Source: HKCCE3408 sp039183205
GTDB lineage: Bacteria; Pseudomonadota; Alphaproteobacteria; Rhodobacterales; Rhodobacteraceae
Direction of reading: 5' to 3'
Assembly (NCBI GenBank): GCA_039183205.1
Contig: JBCDBR010000004.1
Span: 1 to 64,000 of the forward strand
DNA length: 64,000 nucleotides
The position numbers and the translations under genes were made by a program. Under the pieces are notes generated by a model. It was not told the origin of the DNA. It was given only the letters and a program-made list of their open reading frames with translations, and searched no databases. Below, in pieces: positions 50,525-61,744 of the stretch (the first letter of the stretch is position 1; every line of letters begins with the position of its first letter).

Positions 50525-51334
50525 ATGGCGAAACGTCGTACGCATGTTGCAGAGCTTGACCCGGTTTGGTCGCAGATCACCGCCGAGGCCGAAGAGGCCG
50601 TGGCAGATGAGCCGCTATTGGGCGGCTTGATCCATTCCTCGGTGTTGCATCATGCGACCTTGGAAAGTGCGCTGGCCTTCCGCATGGCACAAAAGCTGTC
50701 TTCCGGCGAGATGTCGGAGCAACTTTTGAGGGAAATTGCCGATCAAGCCTTCGCCGCCGATCCCGACCTGGGCGCGGCCGCCCGAGCCGATATCGTGGCG
50801 GTGTTCGACCGCGATCCGGCCTGTCATCGGTTCTTGCAGGCTTTGTTGTATTTCAAAGGGTTCCAAGCGATCCAGGCCTATCGGGTCGGACATTGGCTCT
50901 GGCGCCAAGGGCGTGACGACTTTGCCTATTTCATCCAGATGCGGGTCAGTGAAACGTTCGGTATCGACATCCACCCGAACGCCCAGATCGGGCGCGGTGT
51001 GATGATCGATCACGCGCATTCCATCGTCATCGGTGAGACCGCCGTGGTCGGTGACAATGTCTCGATGCTGCATTCGGTCACGCTTGGCGGAACCGGCAAA
51101 GAGGATGACGACCGGCATCCAAAGATCGGCGATGGCGTGCTGATTGGGGCCGGCGCGAAGGTGCTGGGCAATATCGAGATCGGCAATTGCAGCCGGATCG
51201 CGGCGGGATCGGTCGTATTGCATGCGGTGCCACCCTGCAAAACCGTAGCTGGCGTGCCGGCAAAGATCGTGGGTGAGGCGGGCTGCGATCAACCGTCGCT
51301 CAGCATGGATCATCTATTTGGCGGGGGCATTTGA
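50525..51334 (+). CDS. cysE: Serine O-acetyltransferase
   Basis: Makes O-acetylserine for cysteine synthesis. 269 residues: N-terminal SATase helices (ELDPVWSQITAEAEEAVADE, LLYFKGFQAIQAYRVGHWL) and left-handed beta-helix hexapeptides (GIDIHPNAQIGRGVMIDHAH with catalytic Asp/His, IVIGETAVVGDNVSML, VLIGAGAKVLGNIEIG), ending MDHLFGGGI, the cysteine-feedback tail. The ATG at 50525 follows AAGGAGAGC. cysE beside GTA is the usual Rhodobacteraceae arrangement. Confidence 0.95.
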   Translation: MAKRRTHVAELDPVWSQITAEAEEAVADEPLLGGLIHSSVLHHATLESALAFRMAQKLSSGEMSEQLLREIADQAFAADPDLGAAARADIVAVFDRDPACHRFLQALLYFKGFQAIQAYRVGHWLWRQGRDDFAYFIQMRVSETFGIDIHPNAQIGRGVMIDHAHSIVIGETAVVGDNVSMLHSVTLGGTGKEDDDRHPKIGDGVLIGAGAKVLGNIEIGNCSRIAAGSVVLHAVPPCKTVAGVPAKIVGEAGCDQPSLSMDHLFGGGI

Positions 51335-51372
51335 GGTTATCGACCCCTCGACACACATCTCGAAGGTAAACA

Positions 51373-51398
51373 GGCCGCCGCCAGGGCGGCCTTTTTTT
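51373..51398 (+). terminator. Intrinsic terminator of cysE
   Basis: GGCCGCC / GGCGGCC stem, 5-base loop, then seven T. Confidence 0.9.
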
Positions 51399-51484
51399 AT
51401 GTCTGGAATTTCATTTTGAACGCATTGGCGCCTTCGGCAGACCAATGAATTCGGAAACAGTTTGTTTTAAATTTGAGGAATTCC

Positions 51485-52588
51485 ATGACGACATTCTCCT
51501 TAAAATCTATGCCGACTTACTCGGTCATCCTCGATCAGGCCTCTGGAAACTTCGTCGTTGTCGTGGCGGACGCCCGGTATTCGGAAACGCAAGACCCGCA
51601 AAGCGTGATGGAGGCCGTTGGTGCGGATGCCGCCATGCTGTTGAGCGATCTTTCGGCACTTGTAGGTATCGAGGACCTTGGCCAAATTTATGCCGAGGGC
51701 GGCGCTGAGGCGCTGGAAGATTACATGTCCGCTCTCGGCCCGGACTTTGGCGTTCCCGAAGGCACCCATCGTTTCCATCTGCCTGACGGCTTCGAGCCGG
51801 CCACCGAAGATATGGTCGCCGATGTTTTGGATTTTGGCACCCAATCGCACGACCGGCAAGGCGCCCGGTCCGCGCCGAGCGAGAACCCCGCCGACGCACT
51901 GGCCCGGATCATCGACGACCAAACTGGCTACATGCAGATGTCTGACGATGAGGTCTTTGAGCCAAGTTCATTTGGCGATTACCTCAAAAGCGTTGGGACG
52001 GGCGCGCTGGTGGGCGGGGCATGGGGCTTTTTGGCCGCCGGTCCTGCGGGTGCGTTGGCAGGCGGCGGGGCAGGCGCAATAAGCAGCATGGGGCTGCAAT
52101 ACCTGGCAGATGAGGCCAAAAAAGCCATCCAGAAAAAACTCTCTTGGGATAGGGACCCTGATGCCGACATAGCGACGGGCACCGGCGCCGCGCCAAACGA
52201 GCCAGAACAGAGCGATCCGCTGGCGCGCGATCCGGAAACCACAATGCCGGGGGAAGATCAGTCAGACTTTGATGAGAACGCATTTATAGAGCTTGGCCTT
52301 GTGCGGGACCCGCTAGAGGCTGACCCCGAGACCACAATGCCCGGGGACAACCAAGATGAATTCGTTTTCCTCCCTGCGGCGCTTTTTTACGATCCACTTA
52401 CCCCGGACCCTGAGACCACGCTTCCGGGTGAAGCGCCAGGTGACATCGTTGTTGTGCACCACCCAAACGGGCCAGGGACCGGTCTAGGGTTGAACGGTAC
52501 CAACTTTGACGACACACAGCATGGTGTGGTCGACGACATGACAGGTCAGGTGCATCGTCCTGAAATCGACCTTTTTGGCATCGGTTGA
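51485..52588 (+). CDS. Acidic repeat protein of unknown function
   Basis: A 367-residue, very acidic protein, not recognised. The ATG at 51485 is preceded by TTGAGGAATTCC. The N-terminal 130 residues are a compact mixed domain (SVILDQASGNFVVVVADARY, SETQDPQSVMEAVGADAAML). Near residues 175-215 lies a glycine/alanine-rich hydrophobic hairpin (GALVGGAWGFLAAGPAGALA, GGGAGAISSMGLQYL), then a Lys-rich helix. The rest has three repeats of DPETTMPGE or DPETTLPGE. No signal peptide. It sits alone between two strong terminators. It might be an exported or phage-related effector; this is a guess. Confidence 0.7.
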   Translation: MTTFSLKSMPTYSVILDQASGNFVVVVADARYSETQDPQSVMEAVGADAAMLLSDLSALVGIEDLGQIYAEGGAEALEDYMSALGPDFGVPEGTHRFHLPDGFEPATEDMVADVLDFGTQSHDRQGARSAPSENPADALARIIDDQTGYMQMSDDEVFEPSSFGDYLKSVGTGALVGGAWGFLAAGPAGALAGGGAGAISSMGLQYLADEAKKAIQKKLSWDRDPDADIATGTGAAPNEPEQSDPLARDPETTMPGEDQSDFDENAFIELGLVRDPLEADPETTMPGDNQDEFVFLPAALFYDPLTPDPETTLPGEAPGDIVVVHHPNGPGTGLGLNGTNFDDTQHGVVDDMTGQVHRPEIDLFGIG

Positions 52589-52608
52589 TGCACCGATTGT
52601 CTCAGGAA

Positions 52609-52639
52609 AAAGCCGCGGGGTCGTCCGCGGCTTTTTTCT
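52609..52639. terminator. Bidirectional intrinsic terminator
   Basis: AGCCGCGG / CCGCGGCT stem, 6-base loop, T-run on the right and A-run on the left, between the acidic protein gene and convergent typA. Confidence 0.9.
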
Positions 52640-52640
52640 G

Positions 52641-54461
<1,821 letters not shown>

Positions 54462-54529
54462 AAACACAGCCTTTGGCGGGAAACACGCCCGCCGCCTACC
54501 GCGCCGAGGTCGAGATTGCCAGCGTTAAT

Positions 54530-54949
54530 TCAGGACGATTTCCGAAGTCTGATCACGATATCGACGCGCGCCACCTCGTACCCGTCGGGGGCGTCGGGCA
54601 ACATGCTGAGTGCGACGGAGTTTTTCGGCGCATCTGTCAGGGTTGCATCATCTTCGATGTAGTAATGCGGATGGTCGTCAACACGGGTATCGAAATAGCT
54701 GCGATGACCGTCAACTGTGACCTCTTGCATCAAACCCGCATCACAAAACGCCCGAAGCGTGTTGTAGACGGTGGCCAAGGACACCTTGTCACCGGTCGCA
54801 GACACCGAGTCATGCAGGCTTTCCGCGGTCACATGACGGTCCAATCCATCGCCCACAAGCAATGTCGCCAACGACAGGCGCTGCCGTGTAGGGCGCAGGT
54901 CGGCTTTGGCCAGCCAGTTTGAGCCACGTTCAAGGGCTTCGGGTGTCAT
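54530..54949 (-). CDS. irr: Fur-family iron response regulator Irr
   Basis: A 139-residue Fur-superfamily regulator. Winged helix: LRPTRQRLSLATLLVGDGLD, TAESLHDSVSATGDKVSLAT and VYNTLRAFCDAGLMQEV. The dimer part has DDHPHYYIEDDATL. Lack of the usual Cys pairs, HPH metal motif and place beside fabA favour Irr, which controls heme and iron genes in alphaproteobacteria. Divergent from fabA, 160 bases apart. Confidence 0.85.
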   Translation of the reverse strand: MTPEALERGSNWLAKADLRPTRQRLSLATLLVGDGLDRHVTAESLHDSVSATGDKVSLATVYNTLRAFCDAGLMQEVTVDGHRSYFDTRVDDHPHYYIEDDATLTDAPKNSVALSMLPDAPDGYEVARVDIVIRLRKSS

Positions 54950-55109
54950 TGCGAAGAGGTCCTAGCTGTCGACACCCCCTCTATATGTCAGTCACGGCCC
55001 CGTTTTCAATTCATAATCGGGCTTTCGCGGCGCCCTTGCCCTTGCGCGCAGGCTGGTGCTAGACCGTGGCGACTTGACCAGACCGACCGGTGAGACTTTA
55101 GGCGCGCAC

Positions 55110-55619
55110 ATGTCAGACTTCCCGACAAGCTTTGATAAGCCGGAGCTGATCCGCTGCGCTGAGGGTAAGCTCTTTGGGCCAGGCAACGCGCAATTGCCGC
55201 TGCCGCCGATGCTGATGATGGACCGGATTACGGATATTTCCGAAGATGCGGGCGCGCATGGCAAAGGCCATGTCCTGGCCGAATTCGATATCACGCCGGA
55301 GCTTTGGTTTTTCGACTGCCATTTTCCCGGAAACCCGATCATGCCGGGCTGTCTGGGTCTTGACGGGTTATGGCAGCTCACCGGATTTAACCTGGGATGG
55401 CGCGGCTGGCAGGGCCGCGGCTATGCGCTTGGCGTCGGCGAGGTAAAGCTGACGGGCATGGTCCGGCCGGACCGTAAGATGTTGACGTATTTCGTTGATT
55501 TTACCAAGGCGATGCAAACGCGCCGCTTGACCATGGGCGTGGCTGATGGCCGGGTCGAAGCGGATGGCGAAACCATATATCAGGTCAAGGACATGCGGGT
55601 CGCGTTATCGGCCAGCTAA
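55110..55619 (+). CDS. fabA: 3-hydroxydecanoyl-ACP dehydratase/isomerase
   Basis: Introduces the double bond at C10 for unsaturated fatty acids. 169 residues, normal length. Seen: LPPMLMMDRITDISEDAG, catalytic His in FFDCHFPGNPIMPGCLGLD, WQLTGFNLGWRG, VGEVKLTGMVRPDRKML. ATG at 55110 (MSDFPTSFDKPELI) is chosen as homologues start alike. Confidence 0.96.
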   Translation: MSDFPTSFDKPELIRCAEGKLFGPGNAQLPLPPMLMMDRITDISEDAGAHGKGHVLAEFDITPELWFFDCHFPGNPIMPGCLGLDGLWQLTGFNLGWRGWQGRGYALGVGEVKLTGMVRPDRKMLTYFVDFTKAMQTRRLTMGVADGRVEADGETIYQVKDMRVALSAS

Positions 55620-55636
55620 GCCAGGGAGGGCGGCCC

Positions 55637-56866
55637 ATGCGCCGTGTTGTCGTTACAGGTTTGGGGATCGTCTCGCCGATTGGCAATGACGCCGCTTCCG
55701 TCAGCGCCGCCTTGCGCGCCGGCCGGTCTGGGATCGAGGCCGTGCCGGAAATGACAGAGCGCGGCTTTCGCAGCCAAGTTGCCGGCACGCTCGATATTGA
55801 TCCCGCCGCGCATATCGACAAACGCGCCCTGCGGTTTATGGGGCCTGGCGCGGCCTATGCCTATATCGCCATGGGGCAGGCCATCGCCGATGCGGGGCTG
55901 AGCCCGGAGGAGGTATCGGATGTGCGCACAGGGCTGATCGCTGGTTCTGGTGGCCCCTCGACCAGCGCGATGTTTGCAGCGCACCAAAGCGTTCTGAAGA
56001 CCAGTGCGACCAAACGGATTGGGCCCTTTGCCGTGCCGAAATGCATGTCGTCCACGATTTCGGCCAATCTTTCAACGGCGTATAAGATCAAGGGTCTGAA
56101 CTACTCGATCACATCGGCCTGTTCGACCAGCTTGCATTGCATCGGATCAGCGGTCGAGCAGATCCAGTTTGGCAAACAGGATGTGATGTTTGCCGGCGGC
56201 GCGGAGGAGCTGGATTGGACCCTGTCGTGCCTGTTCGACGCAATGGGTGCCATGAGCTCGAAATTCAACGACACGCCGGACCGGGCGAGCCGGGCCTTCG
56301 ATGTGGACCGTGACGGGTTCGTCATCGCCGGCGGTGGCGGCATTGTGGTGCTGGAGGCACTCGACCATGCGCAGGCCCGCGGCGCCAAGATTTACGCCGA
56401 GGTGACCGGATTTGCCGCCACTTCGGACGGGCATGACATGGTCGCGCCCTCGGGCGAGGGCGCCGAACGGGCGATGCGGCTGGCCCTTGCCACGCTGCCC
56501 GAAGATCGCAGCATCAGCTATATCAATGCCCATGGAACATCGACCGGTGCGGGCGATCTGCCTGAGATCGAAGCGGTTCGGCGTGCGTTTAACAACGGGC
56601 CACAACCACCTGTTTCTTCAACAAAATCAATGACAGGCCATGCCCAGGGCGCGGCCGGCGCGCTCGAGGCGATTTTTTGCCTTTTGATGCTGGATGGCGA
56701 TTTTATCGCACCCTCGATCAATGTCGAGACGCTCGATCCGGACATCCAAAAGGGCGAGATCGCGACAGAGCTTGTCACCGCGGCCGGGCTCGACACGGTC
56801 ATGACCAATTCGTTCGGCTTTGGCGGCACAAACGGCGCGATGCTGCTGTCAACATTCCAAGGATAG
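55637..56866 (+). CDS. fabB: 3-oxoacyl-ACP synthase I
   Basis: Elongates the FabA cis product. 409 residues: VTGLGIVSPIGND, Cys in ITSACSTSLHCIGSAVEQI near 165, His in INAHGTSTGAGDLPEIEA and in GHAQGAAGALEAIF, NSFGFGGTNGAML. GCCAGGGAGGG precedes. 17 bases after fabA. Confidence 0.96.
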   Translation: MRRVVVTGLGIVSPIGNDAASVSAALRAGRSGIEAVPEMTERGFRSQVAGTLDIDPAAHIDKRALRFMGPGAAYAYIAMGQAIADAGLSPEEVSDVRTGLIAGSGGPSTSAMFAAHQSVLKTSATKRIGPFAVPKCMSSTISANLSTAYKIKGLNYSITSACSTSLHCIGSAVEQIQFGKQDVMFAGGAEELDWTLSCLFDAMGAMSSKFNDTPDRASRAFDVDRDGFVIAGGGGIVVLEALDHAQARGAKIYAEVTGFAATSDGHDMVAPSGEGAERAMRLALATLPEDRSISYINAHGTSTGAGDLPEIEAVRRAFNNGPQPPVSSTKSMTGHAQGAAGALEAIFCLLMLDGDFIAPSINVETLDPDIQKGEIATELVTAAGLDTVMTNSFGFGGTNGAMLLSTFQG

Positions 56867-56872
56867 ACCCAG

Positions 56873-57661
56873 ATGGCGGATCTGATGCGGGACAAGCGTG
56901 GCCTTGTGATGGGCGTGGCCAATGATCGATCGATCGCCTGGGGCATCGCCAATGCGCTGCATGCAGAAGGCGCCGAATTGGCCTTTACCTACCAGGGCGA
57001 GGCCTTTGGCAAACGCGTTGCACCTTTGGCGGCCTCCTTGGGATCGGATTTGATCCTGGATGTGGACGTCACCGACGATGGCTCGCTTGATGCTTGTTTT
57101 GCCAAGCTGCAACGGGAATGGGGGACGCTGGATTTCGTGGTCCACGCGATTGCCTATTCCGACAAAAATGAACTGGCCGGACGGATCATCGATACCAGCC
57201 GAGACAATTTCCGCAATTCACTGACCATTTCTTGCTATTCGCTCATCGACATCGCCAAACGGGCGAGCCAGATGATGCCGGAAGGCGGCGCGATCCTGAC
57301 GCTGACTTATCAGGGCTCAAACCGGGTCACGCCGTTTTACAATGTGATGGGCGTGGCGAAGGCAGCGCTCGAATCCGCGGTGCGCTATTTGGCCAATGAT
57401 CTTGGACCGCAAGGGATACGAGTGAACGCGATCAGCCCTGGTCCGATGAAGACCCTGGCCGGTGCCGCAATCGGCGGCGCACGCAAAACCTTCAAGACGA
57501 CCGAGGCGAATGCCCCGCTGCGCGCCAATGCAACGCTGGATGCGGTGGGCGGAACTGCCGTCTATCTGGCGTCCGATTATGGCGCCTGCACCACGGGCGA
57601 GACGATCATCGTGGATGGCGGGTTCCATGTGCTTGGCATGTTGCAGCCAGAAAACCTTTGA
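56873..57661 (+). CDS. fabI: Enoyl-ACP reductase (NADH)
   Basis: A 262-residue SDR: GLVMGVANDRSIAWGIANAL, FVVHAIAYSDKNELAGR, LTLTYQGSNRVTPFYNVMGV with Tyr, AKAALESAVRYLAND with Lys, AISPGPMKTLAGAAIG. Six bases after fabB; completes the unsaturated fatty acid operon. The target class of triclosan. Confidence 0.95.
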   Translation: MADLMRDKRGLVMGVANDRSIAWGIANALHAEGAELAFTYQGEAFGKRVAPLAASLGSDLILDVDVTDDGSLDACFAKLQREWGTLDFVVHAIAYSDKNELAGRIIDTSRDNFRNSLTISCYSLIDIAKRASQMMPEGGAILTLTYQGSNRVTPFYNVMGVAKAALESAVRYLANDLGPQGIRVNAISPGPMKTLAGAAIGGARKTFKTTEANAPLRANATLDAVGGTAVYLASDYGACTTGETIIVDGGFHVLGMLQPENL

Positions 57662-57763
57662 GCGGCGGCGCGGCTGCGCGAATTTTCGACCTATAGGTAA
57701 AAAGTTAACGTTGCCCGACTTGCGTGGCTTATGGTTATCTGCCCCTGGGTCAAGCCGACGGGG

Positions 57764-58456
57764 ATGTCGATGTCCGAGATCAAAGCCTGCGTGTTCGACG
57801 CATACGGGACGTTGTTTGACGTCAATGCCGCCGCGCGGGAGGTGGCCGGCCGACCCGGACGGGAAAGCTTTGCGCTGGTTTGGCAGCAGGTGGCGCTCGA
57901 TTGGCGGGTCAAAACGCTGCAATATACCTGGCTGCGCACCATAACCGACGAATACACCGATTTTTGGCAGATCACGCAGGATGCGTTGGATTGGGCGCTT
58001 GAAGCCTCTGACCAGTCGGAGCCGGAATTGCGGTCGCTGCTTTTGGGGCTGTTTTGGTCACTGAAGGCCTTTCCCGATGTCGTCGATGTCCTGACACTAC
58101 TCAAGGCGCGCGGCGTGCCGGCGGCAATCTTGTCAAACGGGACGTCGAAGATGATCGCTGCGGCGGTGGACAGTGCGGGGATCGGCGATAAGTTGACAGC
58201 AGTGCTGTCGATTGAGGAACTCGGCGCGTTCAAACCTGCGCGCGCGGTCTACGACATGGTCGGCCAGACCCTGTCGGTCGCACCGGCGGAGGTTTTGTTT
58301 GTGTCGTCGAATGGCTGGGATATCGCAGGCGCGGCGTCTTACGGGTTTCAGACCTTGTGGGTCAATCGCGCCGGAGAGCCGATGGACCGCCTGGCCAGCA
58401 GACCGGCGCATGTCGCCACCGGCTTGGCCGCAATTTCAGACATTTTCGCCGCATGA
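57764..58456 (+). CDS. Haloacid dehalogenase type II
   Basis: A 230-residue HAD enzyme hydrolysing L-2-haloacids. Nucleophile Asp in CVFDAYGTLFDVNAA near residue 10; LSNGTSKMI, Lys in LGAFKPARAVYDM, and the type II mark FVSSNGWDIAGAASYGF. Starts at 57764 or the next ATG at 57770. 4-base overlap with the next gene. Confidence 0.88.
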   Translation: MSMSEIKACVFDAYGTLFDVNAAAREVAGRPGRESFALVWQQVALDWRVKTLQYTWLRTITDEYTDFWQITQDALDWALEASDQSEPELRSLLLGLFWSLKAFPDVVDVLTLLKARGVPAAILSNGTSKMIAAAVDSAGIGDKLTAVLSIEELGAFKPARAVYDMVGQTLSVAPAEVLFVSSNGWDIAGAASYGFQTLWVNRAGEPMDRLASRPAHVATGLAAISDIFAA

Positions 58457-59286
58457 GGAATGTGGTCACCCCGGACGGCGTTCGGCTGAATTACGATGAT
58501 CAAGGCACAGGTATGCCGGTTTTGTGCTTGCCGGGACTGACGCGTAACATGGATGATTTTCTGCCTTTTTTGAAAGGGTTTAAGTATCGCGTGCGGGTCA
58601 TTCGGTTGGATTTTCGGGGCCGTGGCGGATCGGATTGGGCGCCGGTCGAGACGTATTCTGTGCCCCAAGAAGCCGCCGACGTCATCACGCTTTTGGATCA
58701 TCTGAACCTCCCCGAGGTTGCCATTTTGGGCACGTCACGCGGGGGGTTGGTGGCGATGATGCTGGCCGTGACCGCGCGGTCACGGCTCATGGGCGTGTTT
58801 TTGAACGATGTGGGCCCCGTGGTGGCGCCGGAAGGTTTGGATGCCATCATGGACTATATCGGCAAACCGCCGCCTTACCGCGACCTGGCAGAGGCCGCGG
58901 CCGCCATGCCCGCCGCGCATCCGAGCTTTCGCAATGTCTCAGCCGCGCAATGGGCTGCATTTGTCCGCGCGCTGTGGCAGGAGACGGACGATGGTCTTGC
59001 GCTGCGCTATGATCCCGAATTGCGCACGGCCGTCGCCGCATCCTTTGATACAAGCAAGCCAGCGCCGGACCTGTGGCCGCTTTTCGACGCATTCGAGGGA
59101 TTGCCCCTTGCGCTCTTGCGCGGGGCCGGGTCGAATATTCTGACCGAAGCGACCGCCCAGGACATGATCCAACGCCGCCCCGATATGCTGTTTGCCGAGC
59201 TTGCAGATCGCGGCCATGTGCCATTTCTGGATGAACCTGGCGCCGTGGCCCTGATGGAGAGCTGGTTGGAGCACTTGCATGGTTGA
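58453..59286 (+). CDS. Alpha/beta hydrolase
   Basis: A 277-residue hydrolase. Seen: LCLPGLTRNMDDFLPF, RLDFRGRGGSDWAP, nucleophile LGTSRGGLVAMML near residue 98, acid near RGAGSNILT, His in ADRGHVPFLDEP. The ATG is in the HAD stop. Substrate unknown; linkage to a dehalogenase suggests organic-acid or ester breakdown. Confidence 0.82.
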   Translation: MRNVVTPDGVRLNYDDQGTGMPVLCLPGLTRNMDDFLPFLKGFKYRVRVIRLDFRGRGGSDWAPVETYSVPQEAADVITLLDHLNLPEVAILGTSRGGLVAMMLAVTARSRLMGVFLNDVGPVVAPEGLDAIMDYIGKPPPYRDLAEAAAAMPAAHPSFRNVSAAQWAAFVRALWQETDDGLALRYDPELRTAVAASFDTSKPAPDLWPLFDAFEGLPLALLRGAGSNILTEATAQDMIQRRPDMLFAELADRGHVPFLDEPGAVALMESWLEHLHG

Positions 59287-60241
59287 TGTCGCGATGATCG
59301 AAGCGGCGGCGGCGCGGGCCGAGGGCATTGTGCGCCGGACACCGCTGCTGTCATCGCCGTTTTTGGACGAGATCGCGGGGCGTCGGGTATTTGTCAAAGC
59401 CGAATGCCTACAGCACACCAATTCGTTCAAATTTCGCGGTGCTTGGGCTGCGTTGACCGCGCTTGCGCCAGAGGTGCGGGCCCGCGGCGTGATCGCTTAT
59501 TCCTCGGGCAATCACGCGCAAGGCGTGGCCTATGCCGCACAGCGATTGAACGTGCCGGCCATCATCGTCATGCCACAGGATGCGCCTGAGCTGAAAATAA
59601 GCAATACCAAGGCATTAGGGGCTGAAGTTGTGCTCTATGATCGGGCCGCACGGGAAAGCCGTGAAGAGATCGGAAGCCGGCTTGCCGGGGAACGGGGGCT
59701 GACGCTGATCAAACCCTACGACCGGCCCGACGTGATCGCGGGCCAGGGTACAACGGGGCTGGAAATCGCCGATCAAGCGGGTGTCGAGCACGCCGATGTG
59801 CTGGTCTGTTGCGGTGGTGGCGGGTTGACAGCCGGCATCGCGCTGGCGCTGGAAAGCCGTGCGCCAGGGATGCGGGTCCGGCCGGTGGAACCCGAAGCCT
59901 TTGATGATACCAAAAGATCGCTGGAAGCCGGCGAGCGGGTGCAAAATGTCGGCCCTGAGGCCGGGCTCTGCGATGCGATCTTGACACCTTCACCGGGCGA
60001 GCTGACCTTTCCGATCCTCAAACGTCTTTGCGGTCCGGGATTGGTTGTCAGCGATGCGGATGTGCGCGCCGCGATGCAGCAGGCTTTCTTGCGCCTGAAG
60101 CTGGTGGTCGAGCCGGGCGGGGCTGTGGCGCTGGCGGCGGCGCTTTTTCATGGCGCGGCGCTCGACGGGGATGCGGTGATCGCGACCGCCTCTGGCGGGA
60201 ATGTCGATCCCGCGCTTTTTGCCGAAACGCTGGCCGCTTAG
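59279..60241 (+). CDS. Threonine/serine dehydratase (PLP, fold type II)
   Basis: A 320-residue enzyme: PLP lysine 51 in TNSFKFRGAWAAL, YSSGNHAQGVAYAAQ, phosphate loop CCGGGGLTAGIALAL, and EPGGAVALAAALF. No C-terminal regulatory domain, so catabolic type; serine racemase cannot be ruled out. Overlaps the hydrolase by 8 bases and the convergent MFS gene by 4. Confidence 0.87.
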   Translation: MVDVAMIEAAAARAEGIVRRTPLLSSPFLDEIAGRRVFVKAECLQHTNSFKFRGAWAALTALAPEVRARGVIAYSSGNHAQGVAYAAQRLNVPAIIVMPQDAPELKISNTKALGAEVVLYDRAARESREEIGSRLAGERGLTLIKPYDRPDVIAGQGTTGLEIADQAGVEHADVLVCCGGGGLTAGIALALESRAPGMRVRPVEPEAFDDTKRSLEAGERVQNVGPEAGLCDAILTPSPGELTFPILKRLCGPGLVVSDADVRAAMQQAFLRLKLVVEPGGAVALAAALFHGAALDGDAVIATASGGNVDPALFAETLAA

Positions 60242-61449
60242 GTCGCTTGCGGCGCCCCGGGCCGCGACACCAAAACCGCAAATCCGATGCCCATCAACAC
60301 CGCCGCGACCAGAAAGGGCGCGCCGGGCAGGACGATCGCGGCGCCGTCGCGGGTAAACCAGAAAAAGGCCTGCGTCATGATCAGCGGAGACATAATCATC
60401 GTCAGCGCCTTCATCGAGCCCAAAAGCCCTTGCAGCTCACCTTGCTGATCGTCGCTGGCGGCGCGGCTGAGCATGGCCGTCATGGCCGGGGCCACGACCG
60501 AGCCAATAGCAGAGAAGGGGATCAGCACCCAAATCATCCAACTTTGATCTGCAAGACCATATAAAGTCAGGCAAATCACGTTTAGCGCCATGCCCCAGAA
60601 ACAGGCCGCACGCTCGCCCAGATAGGCCAATATCACGCGGATCAGGCCGCCTTGCACAATGGCCAGAGAAATCCCGTACACGGCCAGGGATGCGCCGATG
60701 ATGCCGGTATCCCAACCAAAGGCCGCGGCGGTGAAATAAGCCCAAATCGCCGGATAAACGTAGGTCGCCAAATCGTAGAGAAAGATCACCGTCAAAAACC
60801 GACGTGCGCCAGGCAGGTTACCGATATATTTGAAGCTTCCGAACGGGTTGGCGCGGGCCGGATCGAAGGGGCGGCGTTTCTCTTTCGGCAGGCTTTCAGT
60901 GATGAAAAGGAGGCCGATAGCCAAGTTGATCGTGGCAAGAGCCGCCGCGGCGACAAAGGGTGCGCGCGGCCCGATTTCGCCCAATAGCCCGCCGGCGGCG
61001 GGGCCGAGGACAAAACCGATCCCAAAGGATGCTGCAATCAGCCCGAAATTCTGCGCGCGCTGCTCGGGCGGTGAAATATCGGCGATAAAGGCGGTGGCCG
61101 TGGCATAGGTTGCGGCGGCCAAACCGGCCACGATCCGGCCCAGCAAGAGCAGCCAGATGGTTTGTGCAAGCGCCATAACCACGTAATCGACGGCGATCAC
61201 GGCAAGCGAGATCAGTAAGATTGTGCGCCGGCCGAACCGGTCCGACAGGTTCCCCACCGCAGGCGAAAAGAAAAACTGCATGATCGCGAACGAGGTCGCC
61301 ATGATCCCGCCCCAGACAGCGGCCTGGCTGAGATCGGCGCCGCGCACATCGGCGATCAGGTCCGGCATGACCGGCAAGATCAGGCCAATACCCATCGCAT
61401 CGAGCACCAGCGTCGACAGGATGAACAGGATCGGAAGGTTACGTTTCAT
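60238..61449 (-). CDS. MFS exporter, TetA-like
   Basis: A 403-residue, 12-segment proton antiporter. Motifs: GIGLILPVMPDLIADV near the start, GNLSDRFGRRTILLISLAV (loop 2-3), GRIVAGLAAATYATATAFIAD, GFVLGPAAGGLLGEIG (motif C-like). The ATG at 61449 (MKRNLPILFILST) is preferred; the frame is open 14 codons further. Belongs to the TCR/Tet group; real substrate unknown. Confidence 0.85.
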   Translation of the reverse strand: MKRNLPILFILSTLVLDAMGIGLILPVMPDLIADVRGADLSQAAVWGGIMATSFAIMQFFFSPAVGNLSDRFGRRTILLISLAVIAVDYVVMALAQTIWLLLLGRIVAGLAAATYATATAFIADISPPEQRAQNFGLIAASFGIGFVLGPAAGGLLGEIGPRAPFVAAAALATINLAIGLLFITESLPKEKRRPFDPARANPFGSFKYIGNLPGARRFLTVIFLYDLATYVYPAIWAYFTAAAFGWDTGIIGASLAVYGISLAIVQGGLIRVILAYLGERAACFWGMALNVICLTLYGLADQSWMIWVLIPFSAIGSVVAPAMTAMLSRAASDDQQGELQGLLGSMKALTMIMSPLIMTQAFFWFTRDGAAIVLPGAPFLVAAVLMGIGFAVLVSRPGAPQAT

Positions 61450-61744
61450 TGAATAGGCCAATGCAAGAATTAACGGTGCCCTGTCTCGCACTGCGTGAAG
61501 ACCGACCTACAACCACTTGCCCGGCGGAGAAAGCCTGAACTTGCCGTCCACCATCGACAAGGCCCGGATTTCTTAACGGGGTGCGCTGTAAGGCTCGCTC
61601 TATCGAACGAGGCGACGTTGTCGTGCCAAAGCGCAAGAACCCGCAAAGGACGGGTTGTTGTGCGCCGGATGGCCAGCTAGGGGATGGGGCAAGCGTGCCG
61701 GCCGCCTTCGGGCTCAGGGCCGCCACAAAGGGGTGTGGTGTAAC

